From positions 372,001 through 436,000 of the forward strand of contig DAIDHV010000003.1 of NCBI GenBank assembly GCA_027451905.1: DNA of 64,000 bases. The letters run 5' to 3'. Positions 43,893 to 52,794 of the stretch are shown piece after piece. Both the position numbers and the translations under genes were made by a program. Below the pieces are notes generated by a model. That model worked only from the letters and a program-made list of their open reading frames with translations. It made no database searches and was not told the origin of the DNA. The stretch comes from Armatimonadota bacterium (GTDB lineage: Bacteria > Armatimonadota > Fimbriimonadia > Fimbriimonadales > Fimbriimonadaceae). Within the stretch, counting starts at the first letter, position 1. Each line of letters begins with the position of its first letter.

Positions 43893-44885
43893 CTACCTGG
43901 GCAAAGGTGAGTTTGCCGCTACATCTTCGGACAAAGAACTGACTTTGCCTTGGGAGAACCTTAAAGATGCGGCCAAGCCAATCATCGCCGCGTTATCGGT
44001 GCAAAGTTCGATCGGGGCACAAAGAAAGCGCAGCCCATGGCGATTGCACTCAGCTTCCAGCCTGCTTCTTAGCTCCAAGTTGGCGCTGACCCCTCCTCCA
44101 ACCGTCACACAGTCTAGGCAACAATGCAAAGCAGCCTGAATGGTTTTGGTAACAAGGGGTTCTACAATTGCATTTTGTACCGATGCCGCCGCTTTCTTGA
44201 CATCAAGCTGAGTGCCTTCTTTGCTGACAAGTTGAAGGACCGCGGTCTTGAGGCCGCTAAAGCTGAATTCGGTGGGGCCAACTTTTGCAATCGGAAGCGG
44301 GTAGAGGCTGCCAGAGTATCCAGAAGCCTCATTTTGAATCGAGACGCCGCCTGGTGACGGCAAACCTAAAAGCCTCCCACATTTGTCAAACGCCTCGCCG
44401 GCTGCATCGTCGCGAGTCGAGCCGATCAATTCGTAGTCGCCAAGGCTATTGACCCTAACCAACTCGGTATGACCACCGGAAGCAATAAGGCACATAGCAT
44501 TGCCGGAAAAATGGAGGTCGGAAGCTAACACACTCCAGATATGTCCCTCCAAGTGGTGAATTCCGATCCACGGAATGTTGAGAGAGATGGAAAGACCCTT
44601 GGCAAAGGCAACTCCAACCGACAACGAGCCAACAAGACCAGGCCGATTGGTTGCAGCAATGGCATCTAGTTGGCTGAATTGGACATTGGCCGCATCTAAG
44701 GCTTCAATAACAATGGGAGAGATGGCTTCGACATGCGCCCGAGCCGCCGCTTCTGGCACAACTCCACCCCACTTTTTGTGGAGATCTATCTGAGAGGAAA
44801 TGACATTGCATTTGATATTCGAGCCCTCTAAAACAGCGGCCGCGGTTTCATCGCAACTCGATTCAATAGCAAGAATCAGAGCCAA
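43893..44885 (-). CDS. tsaD: tRNA N6-adenosine threonylcarbamoyltransferase TsaD
   Basis: 330 residues of the Kae1/TsaD family: ILAIESSCDETAAAV at the start, HVEAI and HHLEGH (the metal-binding histidines), LIASGGHTELV, and the C-terminal GGVSANLELR and CTDNAAMIGLA. With TsaB, TsaC and TsaE it makes t6A37 on ANN-decoding tRNAs. The TTG start at 44885 is three bases past the rimI stop. rimI and tsaD are frequent neighbours in bacteria. Confidence 0.96.
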   Translation of the reverse strand: MALILAIESSCDETAAAVLEGSNIKCNVISSQIDLHKKWGGVVPEAAARAHVEAISPIVIEALDAANVQFSQLDAIAATNRPGLVGSLSVGVAFAKGLSISLNIPWIGIHHLEGHIWSVLASDLHFSGNAMCLIASGGHTELVRVNSLGDYELIGSTRDDAAGEAFDKCGRLLGLPSPGGVSIQNEASGYSGSLYPLPIAKVGPTEFSFSGLKTAVLQLVSKEGTQLDVKKAAASVQNAIVEPLVTKTIQAALHCCLDCVTVGGGVSANLELRSRLEAECNRHGLRFLCAPIELCTDNAAMIGLAASLRFSQGKVSSLSEDVAANSPLPR

Positions 44886-44888
44886 GTT

Positions 44889-45359
44889 TTAGCTTTGTCC
44901 TCGATCCAGGGAGCCTAAGTTGTACAACCACATGACGAGGGCATCTTCTTTGTTATTGGGATAATACTTTTTGCGGGTGCCAACCACCGTAAACCCAAGC
45001 GACTCGTACAGATGAATTGCGGGGCTATTACTGGCTCGGACCTCTAAGGTGGCGCACGTCATGCCTCGTTCTTGGGCTTCTTCCAACAGCGCATTAACAA
45101 TTTGCCTACCGTAGCCTTGCTTCCGTTCAGATTCGGCAACGGCAAGGGTTGTGATATGGGCTTCATCGATAACAAACCAAACCGCTCCATAGCCAACGAT
45201 CGTATCGCCCGCATTCGCAACTAAGAACAATCCGTTAGGGTTTTTGACTTCGTGAACAAAGCTTTCGTAAGTCCAAGGAGAAGGATTGCTGAGGGTTTCG
45301 ATTTCTCGAACCCGCTCTATATGGTTTTCTTCTAGACTTGCAAACTTGAGGCTAGCCAA
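44889..45359 (-). CDS. rimI: Ribosomal protein S18 alanine N-acetyltransferase RimI
   Basis: 156 residues, GNAT fold: PWTYESFVHEVKNPNG, HITTLAVAESERKQGYGRQIVN (acetyl-CoA loop) and ASNSPAIHLYESLGF. The start is TTG 45359; GGAGG inside the last codons of the upstream ABC ATPase lies five bases before it. Family members acetylate protein N-termini, RimI that of S18. Its place beside tsaD supports the call. Confidence 0.9.
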   Translation of the reverse strand: MASLKFASLEENHIERVREIETLSNPSPWTYESFVHEVKNPNGLFLVANAGDTIVGYGAVWFVIDEAHITTLAVAESERKQGYGRQIVNALLEEAQERGMTCATLEVRASNSPAIHLYESLGFTVVGTRKKYYPNNKEDALVMWLYNLGSLDRGQS

Positions 45360-45360
45360 A

Positions 45361-46062
45361 TTAGCCTCCTAAATAGGCTTCTTTCACGCGAGAATCTTCT
45401 AAGAGCTCTTTGCCAGAACCTTCTATAACAATGGACCCCGTTTCGATGACGTAGGCTCGGTGGGCAACTTCTAAGGCTCGGTGGGCATTCTGCTCCACAA
45501 TCAAAACCGTAGTGCCATCTTTGTTGACATCGTTGACAATGGAAAAGATTTCGGTTACCAAATTGGGTGCAAGACCCAAGGACGGTTCATCGAGCAAAAG
45601 CAAAGATGGCCTCGACATCAAGGCGCGCCCTATCGCCAGCATTTGCTGCTCTCCTCCACTGAGGGTGCCGGAACTTTGTTTAATGCGCTCTCGAAGACGG
45701 GGAAAGCGCAAAAGAACCTTTTCAAGGTCCTTTTCGATTTCAGCATCCTTTCTGATGTAAGCGCCTAGCAAAAGGTTTTCAGACACGGTCATGTTTGTAA
45801 AGATGCGCCTGCCTTCTGGTGAATGGCTAATGCCTAATTTGACGATCTGATCGGCAGGAACACCAGAAATGGTTTTATCTTGGAACTGAATTGTTCCGGT
45901 GCGCGGCTTAAGTAGGCCACTGATTGTTCGAAGCAGAGTTGACTTCCCAGCTCCGTTTGAGCCGATAATGGCAACGATTTCACCCTGATTGACATTGAGC
46001 GAAACGCCTCTTAGTGCTTGGATGGCTCCGTAATAGACATCAATGTGATCAATTGTCAGCAT
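45361..46062 (-). CDS. livF: Branched-chain amino acid ABC transporter ATP-binding protein, LivF-like
   Basis: About 233 residues with Walker A GSNGAGKST, signature LSGGEQQ, Walker B LLLLDEPSLGLAP and the H-loop region EQNAHRAL, the LivF subgroup pattern. It energises import through LivHM permeases. No livG, livH, livM or livK is in the window, so it is orphaned from its partners or works with another locus. It is instead followed directly by rimI and tsaD. Start ATG 46062 (MLTIDH) or ATG 46071. It lies 66 bases downstream of hrcA. Confidence 0.85.
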   Translation of the reverse strand: MLTIDHIDVYYGAIQALRGVSLNVNQGEIVAIIGSNGAGKSTLLRTISGLLKPRTGTIQFQDKTISGVPADQIVKLGISHSPEGRRIFTNMTVSENLLLGAYIRKDAEIEKDLEKVLLRFPRLRERIKQSSGTLSGGEQQMLAIGRALMSRPSLLLLDEPSLGLAPNLVTEIFSIVNDVNKDGTTVLIVEQNAHRALEVAHRAYVIETGSIVIEGSGKELLEDSRVKEAYLGG

Positions 46063-46128
46063 GAACCTCATTGATATACCCGCATCTGGCCCATTTGATT
46101 CCGATAGGGAAGGAAAACCGATTGGGGG

Positions 46129-47154
46129 CTAGCCAAAAAATCGAGACAAGGAGGCGCTTAAAGCTTGGGCAGTGAAGTTTACAAGGGGAATTCCACCCTC
46201 GTAGTTAATGCGAGTTGGGCCAACAATGGCGATAATTCCCGCTTCACTTTCGCCCACAAAAAAGTTTTGGCGGATAATTGAGAGTTTCTTGAACGCATCG
46301 GGCTTGTTTTCTGAGCCAATGGTCACCTGTTGAACCGAGTCGCCACTCACCGCTTCATACAACAAATCAGATTGAGCCAAGTTATTGAGCAATTCATTAA
46401 GAGCGGCGGAGTCTCGGCTAAACTCAGGCTGGGCAAGCATGAACTCTTGGCCCTCAGCAATAACCTTGCCACGGGTTAGTGTTTTTGCATAAGTTTTGAG
46501 GACCGCCCATACCAAAGCGCACAATTTATCCCTGGCTACAGACCGGTTGGCGGTAGGAAGCTTTGACTTCACCAAAGATTTGAGGCTTTGCCCAACTGCC
46601 AGCTGAGAAAGTAAGTCATTAACCGCGCCGATGTCATCAAGCCCCACGCCAAGTGGCAACTCGATCATTTTATTTTCGACATGGCCATTACTAAGAACAA
46701 GTACAAACAGGGCCCTAGATTGGTCTAAGGCGCTTAGGATTGCAGTGCGAACGGTAGTTTTTTGTTCTTTGGTTGTGGCTGCCACCGACAAAAGCTGAGT
46801 CAGTCTGCTTAATGACCTTGCGGTTTCGTGGAGCATCTCGTTCAGAGCGTCACCATCGGAGAGAGCCAACTGAACTGATTTTTTGTGGCGATCGGCAATG
46901 TCTTCGGTAACAATCAACTGGTCAACAAAGTAACGATAGCCTAGGTCACTAGGAATTCTGCCTGCCGATGTATGGGGCTGCTCAAGAAGACCCAGATCGA
47001 ACAGTTCCGCCATTTCATTGCGGATTGTTGCGCTGCGGACCCCCATTTCGTACTTTTGTGAGAGCACCTCGCTTCCCACCGGTTCGGCGTTGCAAACGTA
47101 TTCAATAACAATAGCTCTTAAGATGGTTTCTTTTCGAAGATCAAGCCTTGTCAT
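46129..47154 (-). CDS. hrcA: Heat-inducible transcription repressor HrcA
   Basis: 341 residues, usual length. The N-terminal winged helix has EPVGSEVLSQKYEMGVRSATIRNEMAELFDLGLLEQPHTSAGRIPSDLGYRYFVD, unmistakable for HrcA (shown here in pieces: GSEVLSQKY, ATIRNEMAEL, HTSAGRIPSD). It represses chaperone genes by binding CIRCE and is itself activated by GroEL. No CIRCE inverted repeat is visible upstream and no groESL or dnaK is nearby, so its targets are elsewhere. It is divergent from the 47217 gene with 62 bases between. Confidence 0.94.
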   Translation of the reverse strand: MTRLDLRKETILRAIVIEYVCNAEPVGSEVLSQKYEMGVRSATIRNEMAELFDLGLLEQPHTSAGRIPSDLGYRYFVDQLIVTEDIADRHKKSVQLALSDGDALNEMLHETARSLSRLTQLLSVAATTKEQKTTVRTAILSALDQSRALFVLVLSNGHVENKMIELPLGVGLDDIGAVNDLLSQLAVGQSLKSLVKSKLPTANRSVARDKLCALVWAVLKTYAKTLTRGKVIAEGQEFMLAQPEFSRDSAALNELLNNLAQSDLLYEAVSGDSVQQVTIGSENKPDAFKKLSIIRQNFFVGESEAGIIAIVGPTRINYEGGIPLVNFTAQALSASLSRFFG

Positions 47155-47216
47155 CTCTTCTATATTCTACGCATGAAGCCCCTGTCCGATTGATACGGAT
47201 ATAAGCCAGAATAAAG

Positions 47217-47615
47217 ATGGGAATGGCTTTTGATGAAAATAGTGACTGGGTAAGGATGGGGGTTGCCGCTGCCCTTTCTAAGAGTCGTGAGGGAGACTTG
47301 CCAGGGTATTTAGAACAAGTGACTTGCTTTTTGGAGCAGCTTATGCCTCAGTCCGTCAAAAGGAAGACAGTGGGATTGTTTAAGAAATCTCTTTGTGGCA
47401 TTGAAGTCTTCTTTCCTGAGGAAAGGTTGGGATTAGACTTTAGCATGGGGAATCTGACCGGTTGGTACACAAAAGTGAGCCGGGGAATTGCCCTTAAAAC
47501 CGAGAGCGTGACCTTGCCGGAGTGGATTGAGTTGTTGACCACCGCATTAGAGGATCGCGCCAACCAGGACGCCTCCGCAAGGGAAGGCTTGAGGAATCTG
47601 CTAGGATTAAATTAA
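47217..47615 (+). CDS. Protein of unknown function upstream of the YbjQ-like pair
   Basis: 132 residues, cytoplasmic by composition, with no signal peptide. I recognise no family. It contains FLEQLMPQSVKRKTVGLFKK and GLDFSMGNLTGWYTKVSRGI. The start may be ATG 47217 or ATG 47223. It ends five bases before the first YbjQ-like gene, in the same direction, so the three may form one unit. Confidence 0.6.
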   Translation: MGMAFDENSDWVRMGVAAALSKSREGDLPGYLEQVTCFLEQLMPQSVKRKTVGLFKKSLCGIEVFFPEERLGLDFSMGNLTGWYTKVSRGIALKTESVTLPEWIELLTTALEDRANQDASAREGLRNLLGLN

Positions 47616-47620
47616 GTTTC

Positions 47621-48481
47621 ATGGAGCCAAACAATCTTCCTCAGAGTGCTATTGCAAGGCTCAATCAGGCTAAACAAGGGGCAAGCAGTGCCGATGGGCG
47701 CAAGTTTCTGTTTAGCGGCGATTTTACGGCACGAGACCTTTTGTTGATAAAGCAGGCCGGATTTCAACCCATTGGTCTTGTTTTTGGCGCTTGTGTAATG
47801 CAAGTTGGAATGAATCAGCTTGGCTATTATCAAGTAGGGGAAGTCCCCACTTATTCCATGGCTTACCAAGATGCAGTCGGCAATGCCATCATGCGGTTAG
47901 AGCAAGAGGCGCAAATCTTAGGCGCCGATGGAGTGATTAACATTCGGTCTCACATTTCAGGCTTTGGTGAGGATTCTTCGGGTGTATTTGGAAGCCAGGG
48001 CATGATTGAAGTGACATTTTTCGGGACTGCCATCCGCTACAACGGAGATGCCCAACTAAAAAATGCTCGAAGCGCTCCGTTTATGACCGAATTGAACGCG
48101 GATGGATTTTGCGGACTGTTACGAACTGGCTACATTCCTACTGGGCTTGCCACCGGATCAACCGTTTATCTTTCCATGGCATACTCCACAGGGTACGGAT
48201 TTCAGCCTTTTGAGGAGCCTAACCTCACCGCGACCCTCTACCGTTGCCGAGAATCGTGCCAGTCTCAGGCGGAGCAATGGGCTCGATCCCATGGGTCAAG
48301 CGGGATTGTGGACTTTCGCATTGGGCTTCATATGCACCCCTGGGAATCAGGAAACCAGGGCCAAGGCTTCTTTGCAGTTTTTGCTCTATGCCTAGGCACC
48401 TGCGTATCCCAATACAACCTGCCCGAGGCTACAGCATTTCTTGCCCAAGGTGAAAAACTCGTTTTACCACTAAACAACTGA
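47621..48481 (+). CDS. Double YbjQ/UPF0145-like protein (copy 1)
   Basis: 286 residues made of two related halves. The first (about 28-150) has FLFSGDFTARDLLLIKQAGF, GLVFGACVMQVG, AIMRLEQEAQILGADGVINI and EVTFFGTAI, the YbjQ (heavy-metal-binding, DUF74-like) pattern of a short beta-alpha repeat that forms pentamers. The second (about 160-275) repeats it in more divergent form: FMTELNADGFCGLLRTGYIP, ATGSTVYLSM, EQWARSHGSSGIVDFRI. The cysteines and histidines are not arranged as an obvious metal site. A homologous gene follows 16 bases later. Metal binding in this family is poorly supported, so the function is open. Confidence 0.75.
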   Translation: MEPNNLPQSAIARLNQAKQGASSADGRKFLFSGDFTARDLLLIKQAGFQPIGLVFGACVMQVGMNQLGYYQVGEVPTYSMAYQDAVGNAIMRLEQEAQILGADGVINIRSHISGFGEDSSGVFGSQGMIEVTFFGTAIRYNGDAQLKNARSAPFMTELNADGFCGLLRTGYIPTGLATGSTVYLSMAYSTGYGFQPFEEPNLTATLYRCRESCQSQAEQWARSHGSSGIVDFRIGLHMHPWESGNQGQGFFAVFALCLGTCVSQYNLPEATAFLAQGEKLVLPLNN

Positions 48482-48497
48482 AACCAAGAAGAATACA

Positions 48498-49337
48498 ATG
48501 AGCAATTATCAACAAGGATCGCAATCTGGGCTTCCTGAAGCCGCCGTTCAACGTCTGCGTGAGATGCGTGGCCAGGGCCCCAAGCCCCATTTGTTTACAA
48601 GTGATCTTTCTTCCAACGAATTTTTGCTGGTGAGGCAAGCCGGCTTCACACCGCTTGGCCTTGTGATGGGTAGTTCCATTTATCACCTAGGGTTCCAGAT
48701 GGCAAACGTGTTTCAAAATCAGGAAATGGATGTGGCTACGCAAGCTCTTTATCAAGCCCGAGAACTTGCGATGACCCGTATGGAAGAAGAAGCCGACATT
48801 CTGGGAGCCGATGGCATTGTTGGGGTTCGGCTGAACGTCAACACTCAGGCTTGGGGGCCGGGATTAGTTGAATTCATGGCAATCGGCACCGCGATTAAAC
48901 ACGACGCGGGCGGAAACTATCGCGCTAAAGATGGACGTCCGTTTACTTCTGATCTTAGCGGTCAAGATTTCTGGACGCTTCTGCAAGCCGGTTATAGGCC
49001 AGTTGAGTTGGTTATGGGAACCTGCGTTTACCATGTTGCCCACCAAGGTTTTAAAGCTGCCCTTGGACGCTTTGGCAAGAATACAGAAATGGAGAATTTC
49101 ACCCAGGCTCTTTATGACGCCAGGGAACTTGCCATGTCGAGGATGCAGGCAGAGGCAGAGCGGCAGATGGCCAATGGAATTGTAGGGGCTAGGGTAGAGG
49201 AAAACAATTTTGGGTGGGATACTCACATCATTGAATACTTTGCAGTAGGCACCGCGGTTGTCGAATCTCCTGAATCGGCCCTTGCCAAGACGGCTCCTCA
49301 GCTTGTGTTGCCTCTTACCGATAGCCAACCCACATGA
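48498..49337 (+). CDS. Double YbjQ/UPF0145-like protein (copy 2)
   Basis: 279 residues, a tandem paralogue of the previous gene with better conserved halves: LFTSDLSSNEFLLVRQAGFT, GLVMGSSIYHLG, MTRMEEEADILGADGIVGVR and EFMAIGTAI, then PFTSDLSGQDFWTLLQAGYR, ELVMGTCVYHVA, MSRMQAEAERQMANGIVGAR and EYFAVGTAV. The two halves are close enough to suggest an internal duplication preceding or alongside the gene duplication. It starts at ATG 48498 with no clear ribosome site. Its TGA overlaps the M1-like peptidase ATG, so expression of the two is coupled. Confidence 0.78.
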   Translation: MSNYQQGSQSGLPEAAVQRLREMRGQGPKPHLFTSDLSSNEFLLVRQAGFTPLGLVMGSSIYHLGFQMANVFQNQEMDVATQALYQARELAMTRMEEEADILGADGIVGVRLNVNTQAWGPGLVEFMAIGTAIKHDAGGNYRAKDGRPFTSDLSGQDFWTLLQAGYRPVELVMGTCVYHVAHQGFKAALGRFGKNTEMENFTQALYDARELAMSRMQAEAERQMANGIVGARVEENNFGWDTHIIEYFAVGTAVVESPESALAKTAPQLVLPLTDSQPT

Positions 49338-51100
49338 TTCTCGCCTTCCTTCTCGGCCAGCTAGGGGATTCTAACCTAAAGGCAAAATCCTTTTTGCAGA
49401 CAATCAATACGGACCTGAACTCTGGCGATTACACAGATATCAAGAGCCACTTTTTAAGGAGAAGAGATTATAAATATCTCTTTGACATGAAGGTGTTTCG
49501 CCCCAACCTTACTGCAGAATTGATACCTCGCCCACCCGGATACCAAAACGGCAAGTATTGGCTGATTTTTTCTTCTTGGCAGGATATTGAATTAACTGCT
49601 GACGCGGTCTACCGGGTCTATGAAGTCGGCGGCAAATTTAAGATCGGCAAGGAAGTTTGGGAAGACAACTTGCGCGGATGGAAAATAAAGAACATCAGCT
49701 ACAGCGCCGTCTTGCACCCTTCTCAAAAGTCGGTGTCTGTGACCGCTGACCTCTTGCTGAGCGGAACTGCCTCTATTGCACTTCCATTTCGGCTCAATCA
49801 AGGCATTCAGTTAGAGTCTTCGGCAGCTCAGCCCGTATTGATAGCCCAGCCAAATGAGCTGATCGAGCCACATGCAGGGGATCTGGTTAGGGCAGGCGGT
49901 CTGTTGATCCCTTGGACTGATCATCCGAAAAAGGAATACATTTTTAAGTATGTGGATACGCCTCCAGCAGGGGTAGAAGATTCCATTACAAGCCATCATG
50001 CTTATGTGACGGCTTGGTGGATTCCATCCTTAGGCCGCTTGCCTTGCCCCGTACAAGCCAAAGTTACGGGCCCCTCGAGTTGGCACATCCGCTGCGAAGG
50101 GAACCTGGTTTCCGATCTTCATAACGGAGACAAGCAAACGGCTTCTTACAATTGCCCTTTGCCCATTTCGTTTCCCAAGATTGTGGCTGGGCAGTACACC
50201 TTGATGGCGTCTGAAAGGCAAAATGGGGAGACATTTCATGTTTGGCAAGTTGACCCTACTGATAAGTCACTTGCTCTCCACGATCTTCAAAATATGGTGA
50301 GGGCGGCTGATTACTATCAATCCATTTTGGGGCCGTTGCCTTTTCCCGGCTACTCTTTATATGATTCCAAGAATTACTATGGGATCGAAAGCTACAGCCA
50401 CACGCTTCTTGATAAGTCAGACACTCATTTTGTGACCCATGAAATGGGCCATTCCTACTTCGGAGGGTATGCGCCTTGCACCTATGTCCATGACGCTTGG
50501 AACGAGGGCTTGACCGAGTTTCTTGATTCAGTTTTATTGAATCATGACGCCGATCACACCTTAGAAAGCGCCTTCAGTTCTATAAACGATCCAACCCCAT
50601 TAAGCAAAATTCGAATTTGCTGGGCCCATGATAATGAAGCCTATATGCGGGGAGCCTACGTGATGCAAATGCTGGAATCTGTGATCGGAAAGGCTGACCT
50701 CATTAAAGGCATGAAGTACATTGTGCAGATGCGGGTGGGTAAAGACACCAGATGGGATGACCTGAGACAGTATTTTGAAATGGCCTCTGGGAAGCAACTG
50801 GGCTGGTTTTGGGATCAGTGGATTGACAATGGAGTGTTTCCGACCCTTCAAGTTATTTCCAAAAAGACCAACAAGGTCGGTTCGGAATACCAAACAAGGG
50901 TTGTCGTGGAGCAGTCGGGCACGCCTTTGCCCTTTCAATTGCGATTCAATTTAAGTGCTCAAGGTAGCGGCAGCCTCACAAAAGTCCAAGAAGAGATGAC
51001 GGCGCCGCAAGAGGAATACATCCTAACGACTCCTGTTCCGCCAGATTCGGTTTCTGTTGATATTTTTGGGCTAACTTTGGCTCATATCAAAAAAACTTAA
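49334..51100 (+). CDS. M1-like (gluzincin) metallopeptidase
   Basis: 588 residues. The zinc site is HEMGH (369-373) with Glu391 in WNEGLTEF; the spacing to the third ligand is 17 residues, one shorter than the usual 18 of M1 aminopeptidases. An upstream YGIES (349-353) takes the place of the GAMEN-like substrate strand. The N-terminus MILAFLLGQLG is weakly hydrophobic and could be a truncated signal or none. A beta-rich domain precedes the catalytic domain and a C-terminal beta domain follows, where M1 enzymes have theirs. It is coupled to the YbjQ-like gene by an ATGA overlap. Location and substrate are unknown. Confidence 0.8.
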   Translation: MILAFLLGQLGDSNLKAKSFLQTINTDLNSGDYTDIKSHFLRRRDYKYLFDMKVFRPNLTAELIPRPPGYQNGKYWLIFSSWQDIELTADAVYRVYEVGGKFKIGKEVWEDNLRGWKIKNISYSAVLHPSQKSVSVTADLLLSGTASIALPFRLNQGIQLESSAAQPVLIAQPNELIEPHAGDLVRAGGLLIPWTDHPKKEYIFKYVDTPPAGVEDSITSHHAYVTAWWIPSLGRLPCPVQAKVTGPSSWHIRCEGNLVSDLHNGDKQTASYNCPLPISFPKIVAGQYTLMASERQNGETFHVWQVDPTDKSLALHDLQNMVRAADYYQSILGPLPFPGYSLYDSKNYYGIESYSHTLLDKSDTHFVTHEMGHSYFGGYAPCTYVHDAWNEGLTEFLDSVLLNHDADHTLESAFSSINDPTPLSKIRICWAHDNEAYMRGAYVMQMLESVIGKADLIKGMKYIVQMRVGKDTRWDDLRQYFEMASGKQLGWFWDQWIDNGVFPTLQVISKKTNKVGSEYQTRVVVEQSGTPLPFQLRFNLSAQGSGSLTKVQEEMTAPQEEYILTTPVPPDSVSVDIFGLTLAHIKKT

Positions 51101-51173
51101 GTGAAATTGTCAGTTTTCTGAGTTTTATACGTAACTGTTGACTAAGCGATGAATGTCGCGATGGAAGATTGTT

Positions 51174-51872
51174 ATGAAAACCTTAACCTACTGTCTTGCT
51201 GGCGTCTTTGGATTTCTTTGTGTTGGCTTAGCTGTTTCCCAAGTGCCAGATGGTCCCCAAAAAGTTGACGTGAAACCTGTGTTTCAGGTTGGAGACCTAT
51301 ATCGTTATTCAGAAAAAATTGATCTCGAGGGAGAAAAACCTGCCAAGGTCAGCCTGGATCTAACTCTGAAGGTCAAATCAGTTGACGGGGATGGTTCAGC
51401 AACCATTGAGTACCGCCGTAACAATATGACGGTCCACACAGAAGGGCAGACAATGAATCCACCGGATCCAAAATCAAAAACATATCAGGTTGACGAGTTT
51501 GGGAAGCTTCCCGATCCGGAAGCCAAGATCAATGTTGCGGGAAATGTGCTGGCCATGGTTGTCAGTTTGGCTCAGGCCAAAGTCCCGCTGGGAGAACCGG
51601 TGAAAGTGGACATTCAGTTTCCAAACAAGCCAGGGCACATCTACGGAACTTATGAATTTGATCCGGCAGATAACGGGACCCTAAAGGTCAAAGAAAATCT
51701 GACCTTTGAAATGAGCCCGGGAGTGCAAAAACCGACAACGATTGTAGGCAACGAAGTTATCGATGCAAAAACTCACGTCTTAAAGAGTGAAACAGCAGAA
51801 CTCACCAATATTGACCCTTCCAATAGTGGAAAGTTCAATTCGGTCCATATTGTCGTGAGCCCTCGTTCTTGA
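51174..51872 (+). CDS. Secreted protein of a lineage-specific family (paralogue 1)
   Basis: 232 residues from ATG 51174 with GGAAG six bases upstream; a frame-compatible ATG at 51153 would precede the signal peptide. MKTLTYCLAGVFGFLCVGLA is the signal. The mature domain has VFQVGDLYRYSEKID, GQTMNPP, KINVAGNVLAMV, GHIYGTYEFD and TTIVGNEVIDAKTHVL. The last four have clear counterparts in the next gene, so the two are paralogues. No known domain or catalytic motif. Confidence 0.75.
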   Translation: MKTLTYCLAGVFGFLCVGLAVSQVPDGPQKVDVKPVFQVGDLYRYSEKIDLEGEKPAKVSLDLTLKVKSVDGDGSATIEYRRNNMTVHTEGQTMNPPDPKSKTYQVDEFGKLPDPEAKINVAGNVLAMVVSLAQAKVPLGEPVKVDIQFPNKPGHIYGTYEFDPADNGTLKVKENLTFEMSPGVQKPTTIVGNEVIDAKTHVLKSETAELTNIDPSNSGKFNSVHIVVSPRS

Positions 51873-52040
51873 ATTCGGCCCGCTCTTGAAGATGGTTCAG
51901 CGATGACGCTGAAATAGGTTTGGCGGACAATTTTTAGGACAAATTTCTTATATCGCAGACAAGAAATTGGACGACAAACGTCTTATAATTTGGAAACCAA
52001 TCTTGAATTCATTCAACAAAGAGCGGGTAAAAAGAAATCT

Positions 52041-52736
52041 ATGAAAATTAAAATGTTGCTTTATGGGGCAGGAGCGTTATGCCTTGCCATGCCGGGTTTT
52101 GCATCACCGATGCAGACAGGGACAGTCTACAGCCTAACTCCGATTTACAAAGTCGGACAGGAGCTCAAGTACAAAACGGCAATGACAATGGATGGTCAAA
52201 TGGCAATGCAAATGGCCTTTAATATTGACGAAAAGACGACAAAAGTCTATCCAGACGGCAGTGCCGATATGTCAATCAATCTTATTGGCATGACCATGAC
52301 GATGAATGGGCAGACGATGTCTCCACCTGCACCGCCAGAGATGACCGTGCACGTGAGCAAGTACGGTGCAACCAGCGGAGCGGCTGCAAAAATAAATATG
52401 GCAGGGAATATCGGAGCCATGATTAACGAAGGTCTCGGACAAGGGATTTCCGTTGGCCAATCCGTAAAAATTGATAACACCGATCCCAAGTCCAAAACTC
52501 ATGTTTATGGAACCGTCACTTGCGATGGGGTCAAAGATGGTTTGATCAACATCAGTGAGGACCTAAAAATTCAGCTCAAAGGCAATTCAGGAACTCCTAT
52601 GCATGTTGTGGGAACTGAATCGGTTGATCAGGTGACCCACGTCTTGCAGCACGTGAAGTCAACAATGACTCATGTCCAGGGTCCTCAAGGCATGACGTTC
52701 AGCAAAATTACAACCACGATGGACATCGTTAAGTAA
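52041..52736 (+). CDS. Secreted protein of a lineage-specific family (paralogue 2)
   Basis: 231 residues from ATG 52041. MKIKMLLYGAGALCLAMPGF is the signal peptide; upstream in-frame codons from 51990 add a polar stretch and are not preferred. Counterparts to the 51174 product: IYKVGQELKYKTAM, GQTMSPP, KINMAGNIGAMI, THVYGTVTCD and VVGTESVDQVTHVL. It is unusually rich in methionine in its first half (MTMDGQMAMQMAF, GMTMTMNGQTM), which might bind copper or act as oxidant sink; this is speculation. A hairpin terminator follows. Confidence 0.75.
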   Translation: MKIKMLLYGAGALCLAMPGFASPMQTGTVYSLTPIYKVGQELKYKTAMTMDGQMAMQMAFNIDEKTTKVYPDGSADMSINLIGMTMTMNGQTMSPPAPPEMTVHVSKYGATSGAAAKINMAGNIGAMINEGLGQGISVGQSVKIDNTDPKSKTHVYGTVTCDGVKDGLINISEDLKIQLKGNSGTPMHVVGTESVDQVTHVLQHVKSTMTHVQGPQGMTFSKITTTMDIVK

Positions 52737-52765
52737 TCCAGACAATCTCGCCATAAGATCAAGAA

Positions 52766-52794
52766 GTGCGAACAAGCTACGAGGTTGTTCGCAC
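52766..52794. terminator. Terminator between the secreted pair and trpE
   Basis: GTGCGAACAA (52766-52775) pairs perfectly with TTGTTCGCAC (52785-52794), 10 bp with a 9-base loop. The plus-strand tail is TCAGCCTTTT, a weak T run. Its position exactly between converging genes, ending one base before the trpE stop, supports a shared terminator. Confidence 0.65.
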
